The notes under the pieces: generated by a model
Seen by the model: the letters and a program-made list of their open reading frames with translations, nothing else
Told to the model about the DNA's origin: nothing
Databases searched by the model: none
Shown here: in pieces, positions 1 through 12,219 of the stretch
Position numbering within the stretch: position 1 is the first letter of the stretch
How the letters are laid out: each line of letters opens with the position of its first letter
NCBI GenBank assembly: GCA_023150935.1
Contig: JAKLJW010000001.1
Coordinates: 1-64,000 of the forward strand
Direction: 5' to 3'
DNA length: 64,000 nucleotides
DNA from: Candidatus Binatia bacterium
GTDB lineage: Bacteria; Desulfobacterota; Binatia; HRBIN30
Program-made: the position numbers and the translations under genes

Positions 1-75
1 ACGGGAAGGCACTGCCGCTCCATGGCCTGAAGATTTCTTCGCGCCGTGCGCAGACTTTCGGCGATAGTAGTTCAG
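1..75. repeat. Dispersed repeat, copy 1 (matches 44815-44888)
   Basis: These bases match positions 44815-44888 almost perfectly; the only difference I see is a one-base indel near base 17. The second copy ends exactly at the stop codon of the PAPS reductase gene. No open frame of interest lies here. Together with the next entry this fills the non-coding stretch before era, so the window opens inside a mosaic of repeat pieces. Confidence 0.85.
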
Positions 76-140
76 GGGCGTATCGAGGGGCGAACGGAAA
101 GCGCCGTATGGAATCCGTTGCCGTAATTGTGCCCATCACT
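76..140. repeat. Dispersed repeat, partial palindromic element (matches 27919-27972)
   Basis: Bases 87-140 align without gaps to 27919-27972 with about six mismatches and end at the same motif (GTGCCCATCACT). Bases 76-90 carry the GGGCGTATCGAGGGG core that forms one arm of the larger palindromes at 27811-27930 and 44709-44818. This copy has lost most of the palindrome, as after an internal deletion. Bases 141-303, up to era, show no gene or clear promoter. Confidence 0.8.
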
Positions 141-303
141 TGGCGGCGGGGGGGACATATCTGCGTGGCCTCGCGTCGCGCCGGGTCAGGGAAGTCGGCG
201 TGCCCCGGTGCCGCGAGGGCGTGAATGCGTCCCGCTGCCGGGCGAGTGGGACGCCGGAATCCTCCACTGTGACGGCCGCGATCGGGTCTGCTATCCATCG
301 CGC

Positions 304-1200
304 ATGCAGGAGACGACTCCCGCCGGACATCGTTCCGGGTTTGTGGCCATAATCGGCCGGCCTAACGTCGGTAAATCGACGCTGCTCAACCGTATTCTCG
401 GGCAGAAGGTGGCGATCGTCACGCCCAAGCCGCAGACGACGCGCTCGCGCATCCTGGGCATCAAGACGCTGCCCGACGCCCAACTCGCCTTCATAGATAC
501 TCCCGGCCTGCACCACGCCCGCAATCTAATCAACCGCCGCATGGTCGAAACCGCGGAGCGCGCCGTCGCCGAAGCCGACGTCGTGCTCTGGGTGGTCGAT
601 GCGACCGAGGGTGTTGCCGGCGCCGACCGCGACATCGGCGAACGGCTGGTGGTCGAACGGCGCCAGGTCTGCGTTGCCCTCAACAAAATCGACCGCGTAG
701 CGCGCGTCGCCCTGCTGCCGATCCTGACCCAACTGGCCGCGTTGCTCCCCGAGCGCGACCTCGTGCCGGTCAGCGCCCAGACCGGCGAAAACCTCGACAC
801 TCTGCTGGGCCAACTCGTGGCCTCCGTGCCCGAAGGGCCGCGCTACTACGATCCGGAGACGTTTACCGATCAGACCGAGCGTGCCCTGGTGCAAGAAACG
901 GTGCGCGAGCAGGTGCTGCTCCAGACCCGGCAGGAAGTTCCCTACGCCGTCGCCGTGACGATCGACAAGTTCGAAGAAAAGGGTCGCCTCGCGGTCATTG
1001 CCGCGACGATCCACGTCGAACGCGACTCGCAAAAAGGGATTGTCATCGGTGCGCGTGCCGGGCGCATCAAGGCTATTGGCACGGCGGCCCGCCAGGAACT
1101 CGAACGCCTGCTCGACCGCAAGATTCACCTGGAACTGTTCGTACGGGTGCAGGCGGATTGGACCACTCGCGAAGCCATGCTGCGAGAGTTCGGGATCTGA
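304..1200 (+). CDS. era: GTPase Era
   Basis: Ribosome-associated GTPase that binds the 3' end of 16S rRNA during 30S maturation. The 298-residue protein has the Era architecture: G1 GRPNVGKS at residues 18-25, G3 DTPG at 65-68, G4 NKID at 127-130, then a KH RNA-binding domain over about residues 200-290 (IVIGARAGRIKAIG loop). The frame is open further upstream, but the ATG at 304 gives the usual family length and a short leader before G1; the upstream extension is low-complexity and overlaps repeat DNA. The paralogous GTPase der begins one base after the era stop, so the two are probably co-transcribed. No strong Shine-Dalgarno is visible before 304. Confidence 0.95.
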   Translation: MQETTPAGHRSGFVAIIGRPNVGKSTLLNRILGQKVAIVTPKPQTTRSRILGIKTLPDAQLAFIDTPGLHHARNLINRRMVETAERAVAEADVVLWVVDATEGVAGADRDIGERLVVERRQVCVALNKIDRVARVALLPILTQLAALLPERDLVPVSAQTGENLDTLLGQLVASVPEGPRYYDPETFTDQTERALVQETVREQVLLQTRQEVPYAVAVTIDKFEEKGRLAVIAATIHVERDSQKGIVIGARAGRIKAIGTAARQELERLLDRKIHLELFVRVQADWTTREAMLREFGI

Positions 1201-1201
1201 A

Positions 1202-2701
1202 GTGAGGAAGTCGAAACCCCGGAGTTCGAGGTCCGGCGCGGGCGGACCGCCGCGGGCGGGCCGGCGCGGCGCCGGGCTGCCGCGGGACCGTGACGGCGCG
1301 GTGGACAGTCTCGCGCGGGATGGAATCGACGAGGTGGCGGCGCCCGTCCCACCGCTGCGCGTGCCGATCGTGGCCATCGTGGGGCGGCCGAACGTCGGCA
1401 AGTCGACGCTGTACAATCGGCTGGCGCGGACGCAGGCGGCGATCGTCGATGCGCAGCCAGGCGTGACGCGCGACCGCAACATCGCTCCGGCGCAATGGGG
1501 CGACCGCAGGATTCTGTTGGTCGACACCGGCGGGTACGAAGACGTCGACCGCTCGGCGGTTGCCGCGGCGGTCCGCGAACAGAGTGCCCTGGCCTCGGAA
1601 GAAGCCGATGCCGTGATCGCGTTGTTCGACGGGCGCGCCGGACTCAATCCGGTCGACCGCGAGTTCGTGCAACGCCTGCGCGGCCTCGGCAAGCCGGTGT
1701 TCTTCGCCGCCAACAAGCTCGATACCGGGCGCCTCGAGGACGAGGCGGCGGAATTCTACGCCCTCGGGGTCGGCGAGGTGTTCCCGATTTCGGCGGCGCA
1801 TGGGGTCGGGGTTGGCGAGTTGATGGACCGTGTGCTGGCGGCGCTGCCCGAGGACGGCGGCGGCGCCGTCGCGGCGGCTCCCGGTGCCGTGCGTCTGGCC
1901 ATTGTGGGGCGGCCGAATGTCGGCAAGTCGTCGTTGCTGAACCGGCTCGTGGGCTTCGAGCGTTCGATCGTCGATGCGACCCCGGGGACCACCCGCGACG
2001 CGATCGACACGCCGTTTCGGTGCGGAGAGCGGGACTACGTGCTGGTCGACACGGCAGGGATCCGCCGGCGCCCGCGGGTCCACGAAGTGGTCGAGCGCGC
2101 CAGTGCGGTACGGGCGTTGCGCGCGCTCGAACGGGCCGAGGCGGCACTGGTGGTGTTGGACGCGGCGGCGGGAATCACCGAGCAGGATGCGCGCATCGCC
2201 GGGTACGCCTGGGAGCGGGGCCGGGCGGCGTTGCTGGTGATCAACAAGTGGGACGCCGTGCCGCGGGCGCAGCGCGACCGAGGCACCTTCGCGCGCGGGA
2301 TTCGGGAGCGCTACCCGACGCTGGCCGCGTTGCCGACGGTGTTCGTGTCGGCCCGGACCGGCGTTTATCTCGACGAGCTGTTCCCGGCCCTGGAGCGGTT
2401 GGTGGTGGCGCACCGCCAGCGTCTGCGCACCGTGGAGCTGAATCGGGTGCTGGAGAGCGCCGCCGCCCAGGCGGCGCCGCCCAGCGTCCGCGGCCGGCGG
2501 CCGCGCTTTTACTACGCGACGCAGACGCGCACCGCCCCACCGACCATCACCGTATTCACGAGCAATCCGGCCCTCGTGCAACCCGTCTACGAGCGGTACT
2601 TGCTGAACACGTTCCGCGCCGCCTTCGCTCTCGACGGCGTGCCGTTGCGACTGCGGTTCGTCAAGTCGCGCGGCAACCGGGAAGCGAGCGGCGACGTCTG
2701 A
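1202..2701 (+). CDS. der: GTPase Der (EngA), tandem G domains
   Basis: 50S ribosome-assembly GTPase with two consecutive G domains, the diagnostic Der trait. From the GTG at 1202 the first GRPNVGKST is at residues 61-69 and the second GRPNVGKSS at 236-244, followed by the C-terminal KH-like domain. The start is uncertain: 1202 follows the era stop directly and adds an Arg/Gly/Ser-rich leader of about 53 residues, 1301 is also GTG, and the GTG at 1361 would give the canonical VPIVAIVGRPNVG beginning and a 446-residue protein. None has a convincing ribosome-binding site; 1202 has a weak GAGAG about 12 bases upstream. Confidence 0.93.
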   Translation: MRKSKPRSSRSGAGGPPRAGRRGAGLPRDRDGAVDSLARDGIDEVAAPVPPLRVPIVAIVGRPNVGKSTLYNRLARTQAAIVDAQPGVTRDRNIAPAQWGDRRILLVDTGGYEDVDRSAVAAAVREQSALASEEADAVIALFDGRAGLNPVDREFVQRLRGLGKPVFFAANKLDTGRLEDEAAEFYALGVGEVFPISAAHGVGVGELMDRVLAALPEDGGGAVAAAPGAVRLAIVGRPNVGKSSLLNRLVGFERSIVDATPGTTRDAIDTPFRCGERDYVLVDTAGIRRRPRVHEVVERASAVRALRALERAEAALVVLDAAAGITEQDARIAGYAWERGRAALLVINKWDAVPRAQRDRGTFARGIRERYPTLAALPTVFVSARTGVYLDELFPALERLVVAHRQRLRTVELNRVLESAAAQAAPPSVRGRRPRFYYATQTRTAPPTITVFTSNPALVQPVYERYLLNTFRAAFALDGVPLRLRFVKSRGNREASGDV

Positions 2702-2703
2702 GC

Positions 2704-2721
2704 GGAGGCGCCAGCGCCTCC
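2704..2721. terminator. Hairpin between convergent der and carbonic anhydrase genes
   Basis: GGAGGCGC and GCGCCTCC form an 8-bp perfect inverted repeat around a two-base centre just after the der stop codon. The opposing gene ends at 2729, so this is the expected place for a terminator serving both. The T-run is short. Confidence 0.5.
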
Positions 2722-2728
2722 TTCCAGG

Positions 2729-3247
2729 CTACGCGATTCCCTGGTCGCGATAGCGCTGGGCGTGCGCGACGTAGTGCTGCGCGGCGTCGCGGAGGTGCGC
2801 CAGTTCTTCCGGCGTGAGGAGGCGGCTCGCCCTGGCTGGCCGGCCGAGGACGAGATGCCCCGGGGGAATGCCGGTCCCGGGCGTCACCAGCGAGCCGGCG
2901 GCGATCAGGCAGCGGTCGCCGATTTCGGCGCCGTCGAGGACGATGGCGCCGATGCCGACCAGGCAGCCGTCGCCGACGCGGCAGCCGTGCAGAACGACCC
3001 CGTGGCCGACGGTGACGTCGTCGCCGACCACGGTCGCCCAGCGGCCGGTGGTGACATGAATGGTGCTGTTGTCCTGAATGTTCGTGCGGGCGCCGATGCG
3101 GACGTAGTGAACGTCGCCGCGGACGACGGTGTTGAACCAGAGGCTGGACTGCGGGCCGATCTGAACGTCGCCGATGACGTGGGCGCTGGCCTGCACGTAA
3201 GCCGTCGGGTCGACCTGCGGCACGGTGCCGCCGTACGGGATCACCAT
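2729..3247 (-). CDS. Gamma carbonic anhydrase family protein
   Basis: A 172-residue left-handed beta-helix protein of the gamma-carbonic-anhydrase/YrdA family. It shows the hexapeptide-repeat pattern (for example VIGDVQIGPQSSLW, NTVVRGD, IGARTNIQDNSTIHV, GDDVTVGHGVVLHGC). Conserved His residues in STIHV and GHGVVLHGC would ligate the trimer-interface metal. The family includes true carbonic anhydrases and many proteins of unknown substrate, so the activity is not certain. The ATG at 3247 was chosen because it gives the standard MVIPYGG beginning; the longer frame runs into the guaB promoter region. It is divergent from guaB and convergent with der. Confidence 0.88.
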   Translation of the reverse strand: MVIPYGGTVPQVDPTAYVQASAHVIGDVQIGPQSSLWFNTVVRGDVHYVRIGARTNIQDNSTIHVTTGRWATVVGDDVTVGHGVVLHGCRVGDGCLVGIGAIVLDGAEIGDRCLIAAGSLVTPGTGIPPGHLVLGRPARASRLLTPEELAHLRDAAQHYVAHAQRYRDQGIA

Positions 3248-3367
3248 GGCGGGCACCCTACGCGATGGTCGGCGCGGGCTCAACGGCGCGGCGCGCGGGT
3301 TCGAGCGGGATCGAACGCGCGCCGCAGGCGGCGCCGACCACAACATGTAGTGTGGCGGGACTGCTGC

Positions 3368-4995
<1,628 letters not shown>

Positions 4996-5147
4996 AGGCG
5001 GCGGTGGTCGAGCTTCGGGTGGCCGGTCGTCGGCCGGAGGAGGAGGAGTTGCGTTGGACGGGAGGAGTGGTTGCGGTGCGGGGGTGGCGCGCGGCGGTGG
5101 GGTTTGGGCGGGCGGCGAACGACCGATGACCGGCGGCGATTGGTGCG

Positions 5148-6677
5148 ATGATTCTCATCCTCGACTTCGGTAGTCAGTACACGCAGCTCATCGCCCGCCG
5201 GGTGCGCGAGCTGCGCGTCTATTGCGAAATCCATCCCTACTCGATCGGCGTGGAACGCATCCGCGCTATGGCGCCGGAGGGGATCATCCTTTCGGGTGGG
5301 CCGGCAAGCGTCTACGACCTCGATGCGCCGCTGCCGGACCCGGCCGTGCTCGATCTGGGCGTGCCGGTGCTCGGGATCTGTTACGGCATGGGGGTGATGA
5401 CGCGTTTCGGGGGCGGGCGCGTCGCCGCTTCGGCCGAGCGCGAGTACGGGCCTGCCGATCTTGTGGTCGACGACGACGGCGACCTTTTCGCCGGCCTCGG
5501 CCGCTCCGCCCTTCCGGTATGGATGAGTCACGGCGACAGGATGGAGGCTTTGCCCGCTGGCTGGGAGATCCTGGCGCACAGCGCCAACGCGCCGATCGCC
5601 GCCTGCGTCGATCCGGGCCGCCGCCGCTTCGGCGTACAGTTCCACCCGGAGGTGGCGCACACGCCGGACGGACGCGTGATTCTGGCCAACTTCGTGCTCA
5701 AGGTCTGCCGCGCCCGGGCCGACTGGACGATGGAGAATTTCGTCGAGCGGGAGTGCGCGCGAATCCGCGAACAAGTCGGCGACGCCGGTGTGGTCTGCGG
5801 TCTGAGCGGCGGGGTGGATTCCACGGTCACCGCGGCGCTCGTGCACCGGGCGGTCGGCGACCAGCTCGTTTGCGTCTTCGTCGATAACGGCGTCCTGCGC
5901 CGGGACGAGGCGCAGCGGGTGATGAAGTTCCTGCGCGACGCCTTCCATTTCCGTATCAAGATGGTCGATGCCGGCGCTCGCTTCCTGGAGCAACTGGCCG
6001 GGGTCGAAGACCCGGAGCGAAAACGCCGCATCATCGGCGCGACCTTCATCGAGGTGTTCGAAGCGGAGGCGCGGCGGCTCGAGGCGGTCGGTTTCCTGGC
6101 GCAAGGAACCCTGTACCCCGACGTCATCGAGTCGGTGTCGTTCAAGGGACCGTCGGCGACCATCAAGAGCCATCACAACGTCGGTGGACTGCCGGAGCGC
6201 ATGCACCTGAAGCTCGTCGAGCCGCTGCGAGAGCTGTTCAAGGACGAGGTGCGCGAGCTGGGGGCCGTGCTCGGCATCCCGCCGGCGATCGTCGGCCGGC
6301 ATCCGTTCCCGGGCCCGGGGTTGGCGATCCGCATTCTCGGCGAGGTGACGGCCGAGCGGGTGAAGATCCTGCAGGCGGCCGAAGCGATTGTCGACGAGGA
6401 GATCCGGGCGGCCGGTCTGTACGACCGGCTCTGGCAGGCCTTCGCCGTCTTGCTGCCAGTGCGTACGGTTGGGGTCATGGGCGATGCGCGCACGTACGAG
6501 AACGTTCTGGCCTTGCGCGCCGTCGAGAGTGTGGACGGTATGACCGCGGACTGGGCGCGCCTGCCGGCAGATCTGCTTGCCCGTCTGTCGAGTCGACTGA
6601 TCAACGAAGTGCGCGGTGTGAATCGGGTGGTCTACGACATCTCGTCGAAACCCCCGGCGACCATCGAGTGGGAATGA
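5148..6677 (+). CDS. guaA: GMP synthase (glutamine-hydrolysing), atypical glutaminase motif
   Basis: Converts XMP to GMP using ATP and glutamine-derived ammonia. The 509-residue protein has the class I glutaminase domain at about 1-190, an ATP-pyrophosphatase domain with P-loop GLSGGVDST at 218-226, and the C-terminal dimerisation domain ending PPATIEWE. The catalytic Cys78 (GICYGM) and the downstream His/Glu (FHPEV) are present. However, the residue after GICYGM is Gly (codon GGG), where class I amidotransferases almost always have Gln (GxCxGxQ). Either glutamine binding is altered or this lineage differs. The 152-base gap from guaB contains GC-rich repeats but no obvious terminator. Confidence 0.96.
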   Translation: MILILDFGSQYTQLIARRVRELRVYCEIHPYSIGVERIRAMAPEGIILSGGPASVYDLDAPLPDPAVLDLGVPVLGICYGMGVMTRFGGGRVAASAEREYGPADLVVDDDGDLFAGLGRSALPVWMSHGDRMEALPAGWEILAHSANAPIAACVDPGRRRFGVQFHPEVAHTPDGRVILANFVLKVCRARADWTMENFVERECARIREQVGDAGVVCGLSGGVDSTVTAALVHRAVGDQLVCVFVDNGVLRRDEAQRVMKFLRDAFHFRIKMVDAGARFLEQLAGVEDPERKRRIIGATFIEVFEAEARRLEAVGFLAQGTLYPDVIESVSFKGPSATIKSHHNVGGLPERMHLKLVEPLRELFKDEVRELGAVLGIPPAIVGRHPFPGPGLAIRILGEVTAERVKILQAAEAIVDEEIRAAGLYDRLWQAFAVLLPVRTVGVMGDARTYENVLALRAVESVDGMTADWARLPADLLARLSSRLINEVRGVNRVVYDISSKPPATIEWE

Positions 6678-6817
6678 AGTCGGACGAGCGGTGGGAAGAT
6701 GACGTTGTGCGATCCGGACGGTCGTTGGTCACCGTGGGCTCGGCGTCGTTCGTTGCCGGCCGTCGTGCGCGCCGGTGAGTCGGGACGGTAGACGAACGGC
6801 GACGTTGGGAGGTGGTG

Positions 6818-9800
6818 ATGAGTTTCGTTCACCTGCACGTGCACACGCAGTACTCGTTGCTCGACGGGGCGAACAAGATCGATGCGCTGATCGGTAAGGT
6901 GAAGGCGGCGGGCATGCCCGCGGTGGCGATGACCGACCACGGCAACATGTTCGGAGCGGTCGAGTTCTATCGCAAGGCGAGCGCCGCGGGCATCAAACCC
7001 ATTCTCGGGTGCGAGGTTTACGTGGCGCCGCGCAGCCGCAGGGACCGCGGGGGCCGCGCCGACGATTTTGAGGCGGGCGGTAACCACCACCTCATTCTGC
7101 TGGTCGCCAATGCCGAGGGTTATCGCAACCTCTGCCGCCTGGTGACCCTGGGCTACAAGGAAGGCTTCTACTACAAGCCGCGCGTCGATAAAGAGCTGCT
7201 ACGGGAGTTGAATGGCGGTCTCATCGCCCTCTCGGGATGTCTCGCGAGCGAGGTCAACCAGGCCATCGCTATGGGAAGTATCGACCGCGCGCGCGAGGTG
7301 ATGCGCGAGTATCAGGCGATGTTCGACGGCCGCTACTACGTCGAGGTACAGGACAACCACCTGCCGCAGCAGGAGCGTGCCAACGCCGAGCTCGTCCGAC
7401 TGGCGCGTGAGCTCGGGTTGCCGCTGGTGGCAACCAACGACTGCCACTATCTGGAGCCGGACGATGCGCGGGCCCACGAGGTGCTGCTCTGCATCCAGAC
7501 CGGCAAGACCTTCAGCGACCCGAAGCGCTGGCGCTTCGAGACCGATCAGCTTTACGTCAAGGATCCGGAGACTATGCGGGCTGCCTTTCCCGACTGTCCG
7601 GAGGCGCTCGACAACACGCTCGACGTCGCACGGCGCTGCGACTTCGAGCTTACCTTCGGCAAGTATCAATTCCCGGTGTTTGCCACCCCGGCCGGCGAGA
7701 CCCTCGAGAGTCATCTGCAACGAACCGCCCGGGAAGGTCTGGAGCGCCGCCTGACGCGGCTGCGCTCGGGGCCGGAGTGGACGGCGGAGCGCGAAGCGGC
7801 GTACCGGGAGCGGCTGGAGGCCGAGCTCGAGATTGTCGCGTCGATGGGCTTTGCCGGCTACCTCCTGATCGTTGCCGACTTCACCACCTACGCGAAGGGG
7901 CAGGGCATTCCCGTCGGGCCCGGACGCGGCTCGGCCGCCGGCAGCCTGGTGGCGTACGCGCTCGGGATTACGGATCTCGACCCGATCCCGTACAACCTGC
8001 TGTTCGAGCGCTTCCTCAACCCGGAGCGCAAGTCGATGCCCGATATCGACATGGACTTCTGCTTCGAGCGCCGCGACGAGGTTATCCGTTACGTGCGCGA
8101 GAAGTACGGCGACGACCGGGTGGCGCAGATCATCACCTTCGGGACCCTGAAGGGGAAGCAGGCGATCAAGGATGTCGGGCGGGTACTCGACTTCTCGTTC
8201 GGCGACACGGACCGTATCGCCAAGCTGTACCCGGCGGCTAAGCAGGGCAAGGATTTCCCGCTGCAGGAGGCGCTCGAAATGGAGCCGCGGTTGCAGGAAG
8301 TGCGCCGCCGCGGCGAGCGCGAGCAGCAACTGTTCGATCACGCGCTGCGGCTCGAGGGTCTGTTGCGGCACGCGTCCAAGCACGCTGCCGGCATCGTGAT
8401 CGGCGAGCGGCCCCTGGTCGAATGCCTGCCGCTCTTCGTCGACAAGGACAACAGCGTGATGACCCAGTTCCCGTATGGCGACGTCGACGCCATCGGGTTG
8501 ATCAAGTTCGACTTTCTCGGCCTCAAGACACTGACGATGATTCACAACGTCGTGCGGCGGATCGATGGCGGGCGCGGGGTCAAACTCGACGTGACAACGC
8601 TGCCGCTCGACGATCGCGAGACGTACAGGCTCGTCGCCAAAGGCGACACGGTGGGTGTGTTCCAACTCGAAAGCGGCGGTATGCGCAAGCTGCTCACGCA
8701 ACTGCGGCCGTCGACCTTCGAGGACATCATCGCCGTCCTCGCCCTCTTCCGGCCCGGGCCGCTCGACAGCGGCATGGTTGAGGAGTTCATCAAGCGCAAG
8801 CACGGCAAGGAGCCGATCGCTTACCTGCACCCGGCGCTGGAGCCGATCCTGCGCGATACCTACGGCGTGATCGTGTACCAGGAGCAAGTCATGCAAATCG
8901 CGCAGGCGCTGGGCGGCTACTCGCTGGGCGACGCCGACAACCTGCGGCGCGCGATGGGCAAGAAGAAGAAGGACGAGATGGAGCGCGAGAAAGTGCGCTT
9001 CCTGGAGGGCGCCAGGGGGCGAGTGCCCGAGAAGCTCGCCGCCGAGATCTTCAATCAGATGGAGACCTTCGCGGCCTACGGCTTCAACAAGTCGCACTCC
9101 GCGGCTTACGCCCTGGTGTCGTACCAGACCGCTTATCTCAAGGCGCACTTCCCCGAGGAGTTCATGGCCGGGCTGCTGACCCTGGAGATGAACGACACCG
9201 ACAAGATCTACAAGAACATCGCGGAGTGCCGCGAACGCGCGATCCCCATCCTGCCGCCGGACGTCAACGAGAGCTATCAGGATTTTACCGTGGTCGCCGC
9301 CGACGACGGTAAACGCCGGCCGATCCGCTTCGGCCTCGGCGCCGTGCGCGGCGTGGGCGCCAAAGCCATCGAGGCCATTGTCGCGGCGCGGGCGGAAGGG
9401 CGGTTCGCATCGCTGCCAGATTTCTGCAAGCGCGTCATCGGCGCCCAGGTGAACAAGCGGGTCATCGAGAGCCTGATCAAGTCGGGCGCCTTCGACTTCA
9501 CCGGCGAGCCGCGCCGCCGGCTCCTCGAGGGTCTGGAGCGCATCTGCCAGTGGGCCGGGCCGTCGAGCCGCCCGGTGTGCGAGAACCAGATAAGCCTGTT
9601 TGTGGCGGCCGGTCTCAAGGAAGTGGCAGCCCCGCCGCCGGCGCTGCCGGAGGTGGAGGAATGGGACGCGCGGGAGCGCTTGCGCGCGGAGCGTGAGGCC
9701 ATCGGCTTCTTCATCACGGGCCATCCGCTGGACAAGTACGAACGCGACCTGAAACGCATCGCCGACGCGACGACGGACAGCTTGCGGACGCGAACGAATC

Positions 9801-10300
9801 AGAGCGCCGTGAAGCTCGGCGGGGTTGTCCACACCCTCAAGCTGAAGAACAGCCGCAAGGGCGACCGCTATGCGACCTTCAACCTCGAGGATCGGCTCGG
9901 CGTCGTCGAAGTCATTGCCTGGCCAGAGGTCTACCGGCGCTGCGAGGCGGTGATTCACGCCGACGAGCCGGTGCTCGTGACCGGGACGCTGGAGGCGAGC
10001 GAGGACCGCTGTCAGCTCATCGCCGACGAGGTCGAGGGGCTGACGGCGGCGCGCGAAAAATCGGTGCGGCAAGTTCACATTGCCCTGCGCTGCGAGCGGG
10101 TCGACGACAGCGCGTTGCGGACGCTGCGGCGGACGTTGAGCGAGCACCGCGGCTCGTGCAATGCCTTCCTGCATCTGCTGTTGCCGAACCGCACCGAGAC
10201 GGTCATCGCTCTGCCGGCAGACTTGAAAGTCGCGCCGACGGAGCGCATGGTCGAAGCCGTGGAGCAACTCTTCGGCAGCGGGGTCACGTCGTTTCAGTGA
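6818..10300 (+). CDS. dnaE: DNA polymerase III subunit alpha
   Basis: Catalytic subunit of the replicative DNA polymerase. The 1160-residue length is typical of DnaE1. An N-terminal PHP domain begins [15 protein letters not shown]; the palm has PDIDMDF with catalytic aspartates Asp411 and Asp413 (equivalent to E. coli Asp401/403); the fingers include the K-rich stretch [10 protein letters not shown]; a helix-hairpin-helix region and an OB fold ([20 protein letters not shown]) follow. The ATG at 6818 was preferred over the GTG at 6812 because GGGAGG at 6807-6812 then sits five bases upstream. hflX starts inside the stop codon (GTGA overlap at 10297-10300). Confidence 0.98.
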   Translation: MSFVHLHVHTQYSLLDGANKIDALIGKVKAAGMPAVAMTDHGNMFGAVEFYRKASAAGIKPILGCEVYVAPRSRRDRGGRADDFEAGGNHHLILLVANAEGYRNLCRLVTLGYKEGFYYKPRVDKELLRELNGGLIALSGCLASEVNQAIAMGSIDRAREVMREYQAMFDGRYYVEVQDNHLPQQERANAELVRLARELGLPLVATNDCHYLEPDDARAHEVLLCIQTGKTFSDPKRWRFETDQLYVKDPETMRAAFPDCPEALDNTLDVARRCDFELTFGKYQFPVFATPAGETLESHLQRTAREGLERRLTRLRSGPEWTAEREAAYRERLEAELEIVASMGFAGYLLIVADFTTYAKGQGIPVGPGRGSAAGSLVAYALGITDLDPIPYNLLFERFLNPERKSMPDIDMDFCFERRDEVIRYVREKYGDDRVAQIITFGTLKGKQAIKDVGRVLDFSFGDTDRIAKLYPAAKQGKDFPLQEALEMEPRLQEVRRRGEREQQLFDHALRLEGLLRHASKHAAGIVIGERPLVECLPLFVDKDNSVMTQFPYGDVDAIGLIKFDFLGLKTLTMIHNVVRRIDGGRGVKLDVTTLPLDDRETYRLVAKGDTVGVFQLESGGMRKLLTQLRPSTFEDIIAVLALFRPGPLDSGMVEEFIKRKHGKEPIAYLHPALEPILRDTYGVIVYQEQVMQIAQALGGYSLGDADNLRRAMGKKKKDEMEREKVRFLEGARGRVPEKLAAEIFNQMETFAAYGFNKSHSAAYALVSYQTAYLKAHFPEEFMAGLLTLEMNDTDKIYKNIAECRERAIPILPPDVNESYQDFTVVAADDGKRRPIRFGLGAVRGVGAKAIEAIVAARAEGRFASLPDFCKRVIGAQVNKRVIESLIKSGAFDFTGEPRRRLLEGLERICQWAGPSSRPVCENQISLFVAAGLKEVAAPPPALPEVEEWDARERLRAEREAIGFFITGHPLDKYERDLKRIADATTDSLRTRTNQSAVKLGGVVHTLKLKNSRKGDRYATFNLEDRLGVVEVIAWPEVYRRCEAVIHADEPVLVTGTLEASEDRCQLIADEVEGLTAAREKSVRQVHIALRCERVDDSALRTLRRTLSEHRGSCNAFLHLLLPNRTETVIALPADLKVAPTERMVEAVEQLFGSGVTSFQ

Positions 10301-11631
10301 GCGCCGACGTCCTCGATCCGCGCCCCGCCCGCCGCCAGGGCCGTCGCGCGCCGGTGCCGGTGCCGCCAGAACACGGGTGGCAGGAGCGGGCGATTCTCGT
10401 CGGCACCGAGCACGGGCCGCACCAGGGCTTGAGCGGCGAGGAATCGCTGGGCGAATTGGAACGGCTGGTGGATACCGCCGGCGTACTCGTCGCCGGCAAG
10501 GCGCTGCAGACCGTGCGGCGCATCAACCCCGCAACGTACATCGGGGCGGGAAAGGTCGAGCAGGTCGAGGCGATGATCCGGGAGCGCGCCGCCAACGTCG
10601 CGATCTTCGACGATAGCCTGTCGCCCGCGCAGCAGCGCAACCTCGAACGCGCGTTGAAGGTGAAGGTCGTCGATCGCAGCCAGCTCATTCTGGACATCTT
10701 CGCGCGGCGGGCGCAGAGCCTGGCGGGCAAGCTGCAAGTCGAGCTGGCCCAGCTCGAATATCTGCTGCCGCGCCTGACGCGCCAATGGCAACACCTGTCG
10801 CGCCTCGGCGGCGGCGTCGGCACCCGCGGCCCCGGCGAGACGCAGCTCGAAGTCGACCGACGCCGCGTCCGGGAGAAGATCGCTCGGCTGCGCCGGCGGC
10901 TGCTCGATGTCGAGCGCACCCGCGGGCTGCATCGCCGGAGCCGCGCCAGTGTGCCGTATCCGTGCATCGCCCTGGTCGGGTACACTAACTCCGGCAAGTC
11001 CACCCTGATGAACCGGCTGACCGAGGCCGAGGTGTTCGTCGAGGACAAGCTCTTTGCGACTCTCGATCCCACCGTCCGGCGCCTCGCTCTGCCGAGCGGC
11101 GGTGCGGCTCTGCTGATCGACACCGTCGGCTTCATCAACAAGCTGCCGCACGGGTTCGTCGATGCCTTCAAGAGCACGCTGGAGGAAGTGCGCGAGGCCG
11201 ACCTGTTGCTGCATGTCCTCGACGCCAGTAACCCCCAGGCTGCCGACCAGGCCGTCGTGGTCGAACGCGTCCTCGGGGAGCTGTCGGCGGCCGATACACC
11301 GCGCATCACGGTGCTGAACAAGGCCGACCTGTTGCCGCCGGGGCATCGCGCGGCGATCGGCGCCGGCGGGCCGAGTTGCACGATTTCTGCCCGGACCGGC
11401 GATGGGATCGACACGCTGCTGGAGGCAGTGGATCGGGCGCTGCAATCGCGGCTCACGCGCCTCCACGTGACGCTGCCGGTGAGCCGCGGCGACCTGCTTG
11501 CCCGCTTGCGGCAGGCCGGAACCATCGTGCGGGAAGACTACGACGGCGACCGCGTCGAAATCGTCGCCATGGTCCCGGAGAAACTCGCGGGGCAAGTACG
11601 CAAAGCGGTGGGACCGCGGGCGTCATGCTGA
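10297..11631 (+). CDS. hflX: GTPase HflX
   Basis: Ribosome-binding GTPase that splits stalled or stressed ribosomes. The 444-residue protein has the HflX N-terminal domain ([29 protein letters not shown]), the glycine-rich linker [15 protein letters not shown], and a G domain with GYTNSGKST at residues 228-236, DTVGFI and NKAD. The GTG start at 10297 overlaps the dnaE stop by four bases, a typical translational-coupling arrangement; the frame is open further upstream inside dnaE but without homology. Its end overlaps the start of the next gene by seven bases. Confidence 0.95.
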   Translation: MSADVLDPRPARRQGRRAPVPVPPEHGWQERAILVGTEHGPHQGLSGEESLGELERLVDTAGVLVAGKALQTVRRINPATYIGAGKVEQVEAMIRERAANVAIFDDSLSPAQQRNLERALKVKVVDRSQLILDIFARRAQSLAGKLQVELAQLEYLLPRLTRQWQHLSRLGGGVGTRGPGETQLEVDRRRVREKIARLRRRLLDVERTRGLHRRSRASVPYPCIALVGYTNSGKSTLMNRLTEAEVFVEDKLFATLDPTVRRLALPSGGAALLIDTVGFINKLPHGFVDAFKSTLEEVREADLLLHVLDASNPQAADQAVVVERVLGELSAADTPRITVLNKADLLPPGHRAAIGAGGPSCTISARTGDGIDTLLEAVDRALQSRLTRLHVTLPVSRGDLLARLRQAGTIVREDYDGDRVEIVAMVPEKLAGQVRKAVGPRASC

Positions 11632-12206
11632 CGATTCCTAACTTCCTGACGCTGCTGCGCATCGTGGCCGTGCCGGTTTTCCTGATCCTCGTCAACGATG
11701 GCCGCTACGGCGCCGCGTTCGGCCTGTTCCTCGCCGCCGGCGTGACCGATGCCGCCGACGGAGTGATCGCGCGGCTCACCGGTCAGCATAGCGAGCTCGG
11801 CGCGAGTCTGGACCCGTTGGCCGACAAACTGCTGCTGGTCAGCTCGTTCGTGATGCTGACCTTCATCGGCGTCTTTCCCGCCTGGCTGATGATCCTTGTG
11901 TTGACGCGGGACGTCGTCATCCTCGCCGGCTATCTGGCCATCTACTTCCTCACCACGCCGATCGAGGTGCGGCCGAGTCCGGTGGGGAAATTCAACACTT
12001 TTCTCGAAATGCTCGCGGTCGGCTTCGCGCTGGTGACGGTGGCTCGGCCGGACCTTCCCATGGCACTCGTGAATCAAGCGACCTGGTACGCAACGGCGTG
12101 CACGATTGCGGTGTCGGGCATCCACTACGTCTACACCGGGCTGCTCTGGTACCAGCGCCAGGGCACGCCCAACAGCCCCCCTGGACCCGGTGGATCGGAG
12201 CCCTGA
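11625..12206 (+). CDS. CDP-alcohol phosphatidyltransferase family protein (PgsA-like)
   Basis: Integral membrane enzyme that transfers a phosphatidyl group from CDP-diacylglycerol to an alcohol; glycerol-3-phosphate (PgsA) or phosphatidylglycerol (bacterial cardiolipin synthase) are the likeliest acceptors. The complete signature D(x)2DG(x)2AR(x)8G(x)3D(x)3D is visible, with Asp42, Asp45, Gly46, Arg50, Gly59, Asp63 and Asp67 of 193 residues. It begins [14 protein letters not shown], typical of PgsA, and has several hydrophobic helices. The start at 11625 lies inside the end of hflX. Which acceptor is used cannot be told from sequence alone. Confidence 0.9.
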   Translation: MLTIPNFLTLLRIVAVPVFLILVNDGRYGAAFGLFLAAGVTDAADGVIARLTGQHSELGASLDPLADKLLLVSSFVMLTFIGVFPAWLMILVLTRDVVILAGYLAIYFLTTPIEVRPSPVGKFNTFLEMLAVGFALVTVARPDLPMALVNQATWYATACTIAVSGIHYVYTGLLWYQRQGTPNSPPGPGGSEP

Positions 12207-12219
12207 GAGGAGATCCGGA

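Noticed and set aside
7199..10267. Very long antisense open frame (about 1020 codons) opposite dnaE, and similar frames opposite der, guaB, guaA, hflX, flavoprotein, phosphoketolase and carB
   Set aside because: GC-rich codon bias leaves antisense frames open. The translations are His/Arg/Asp-rich with no domains, while the opposite strand encodes textbook proteins.
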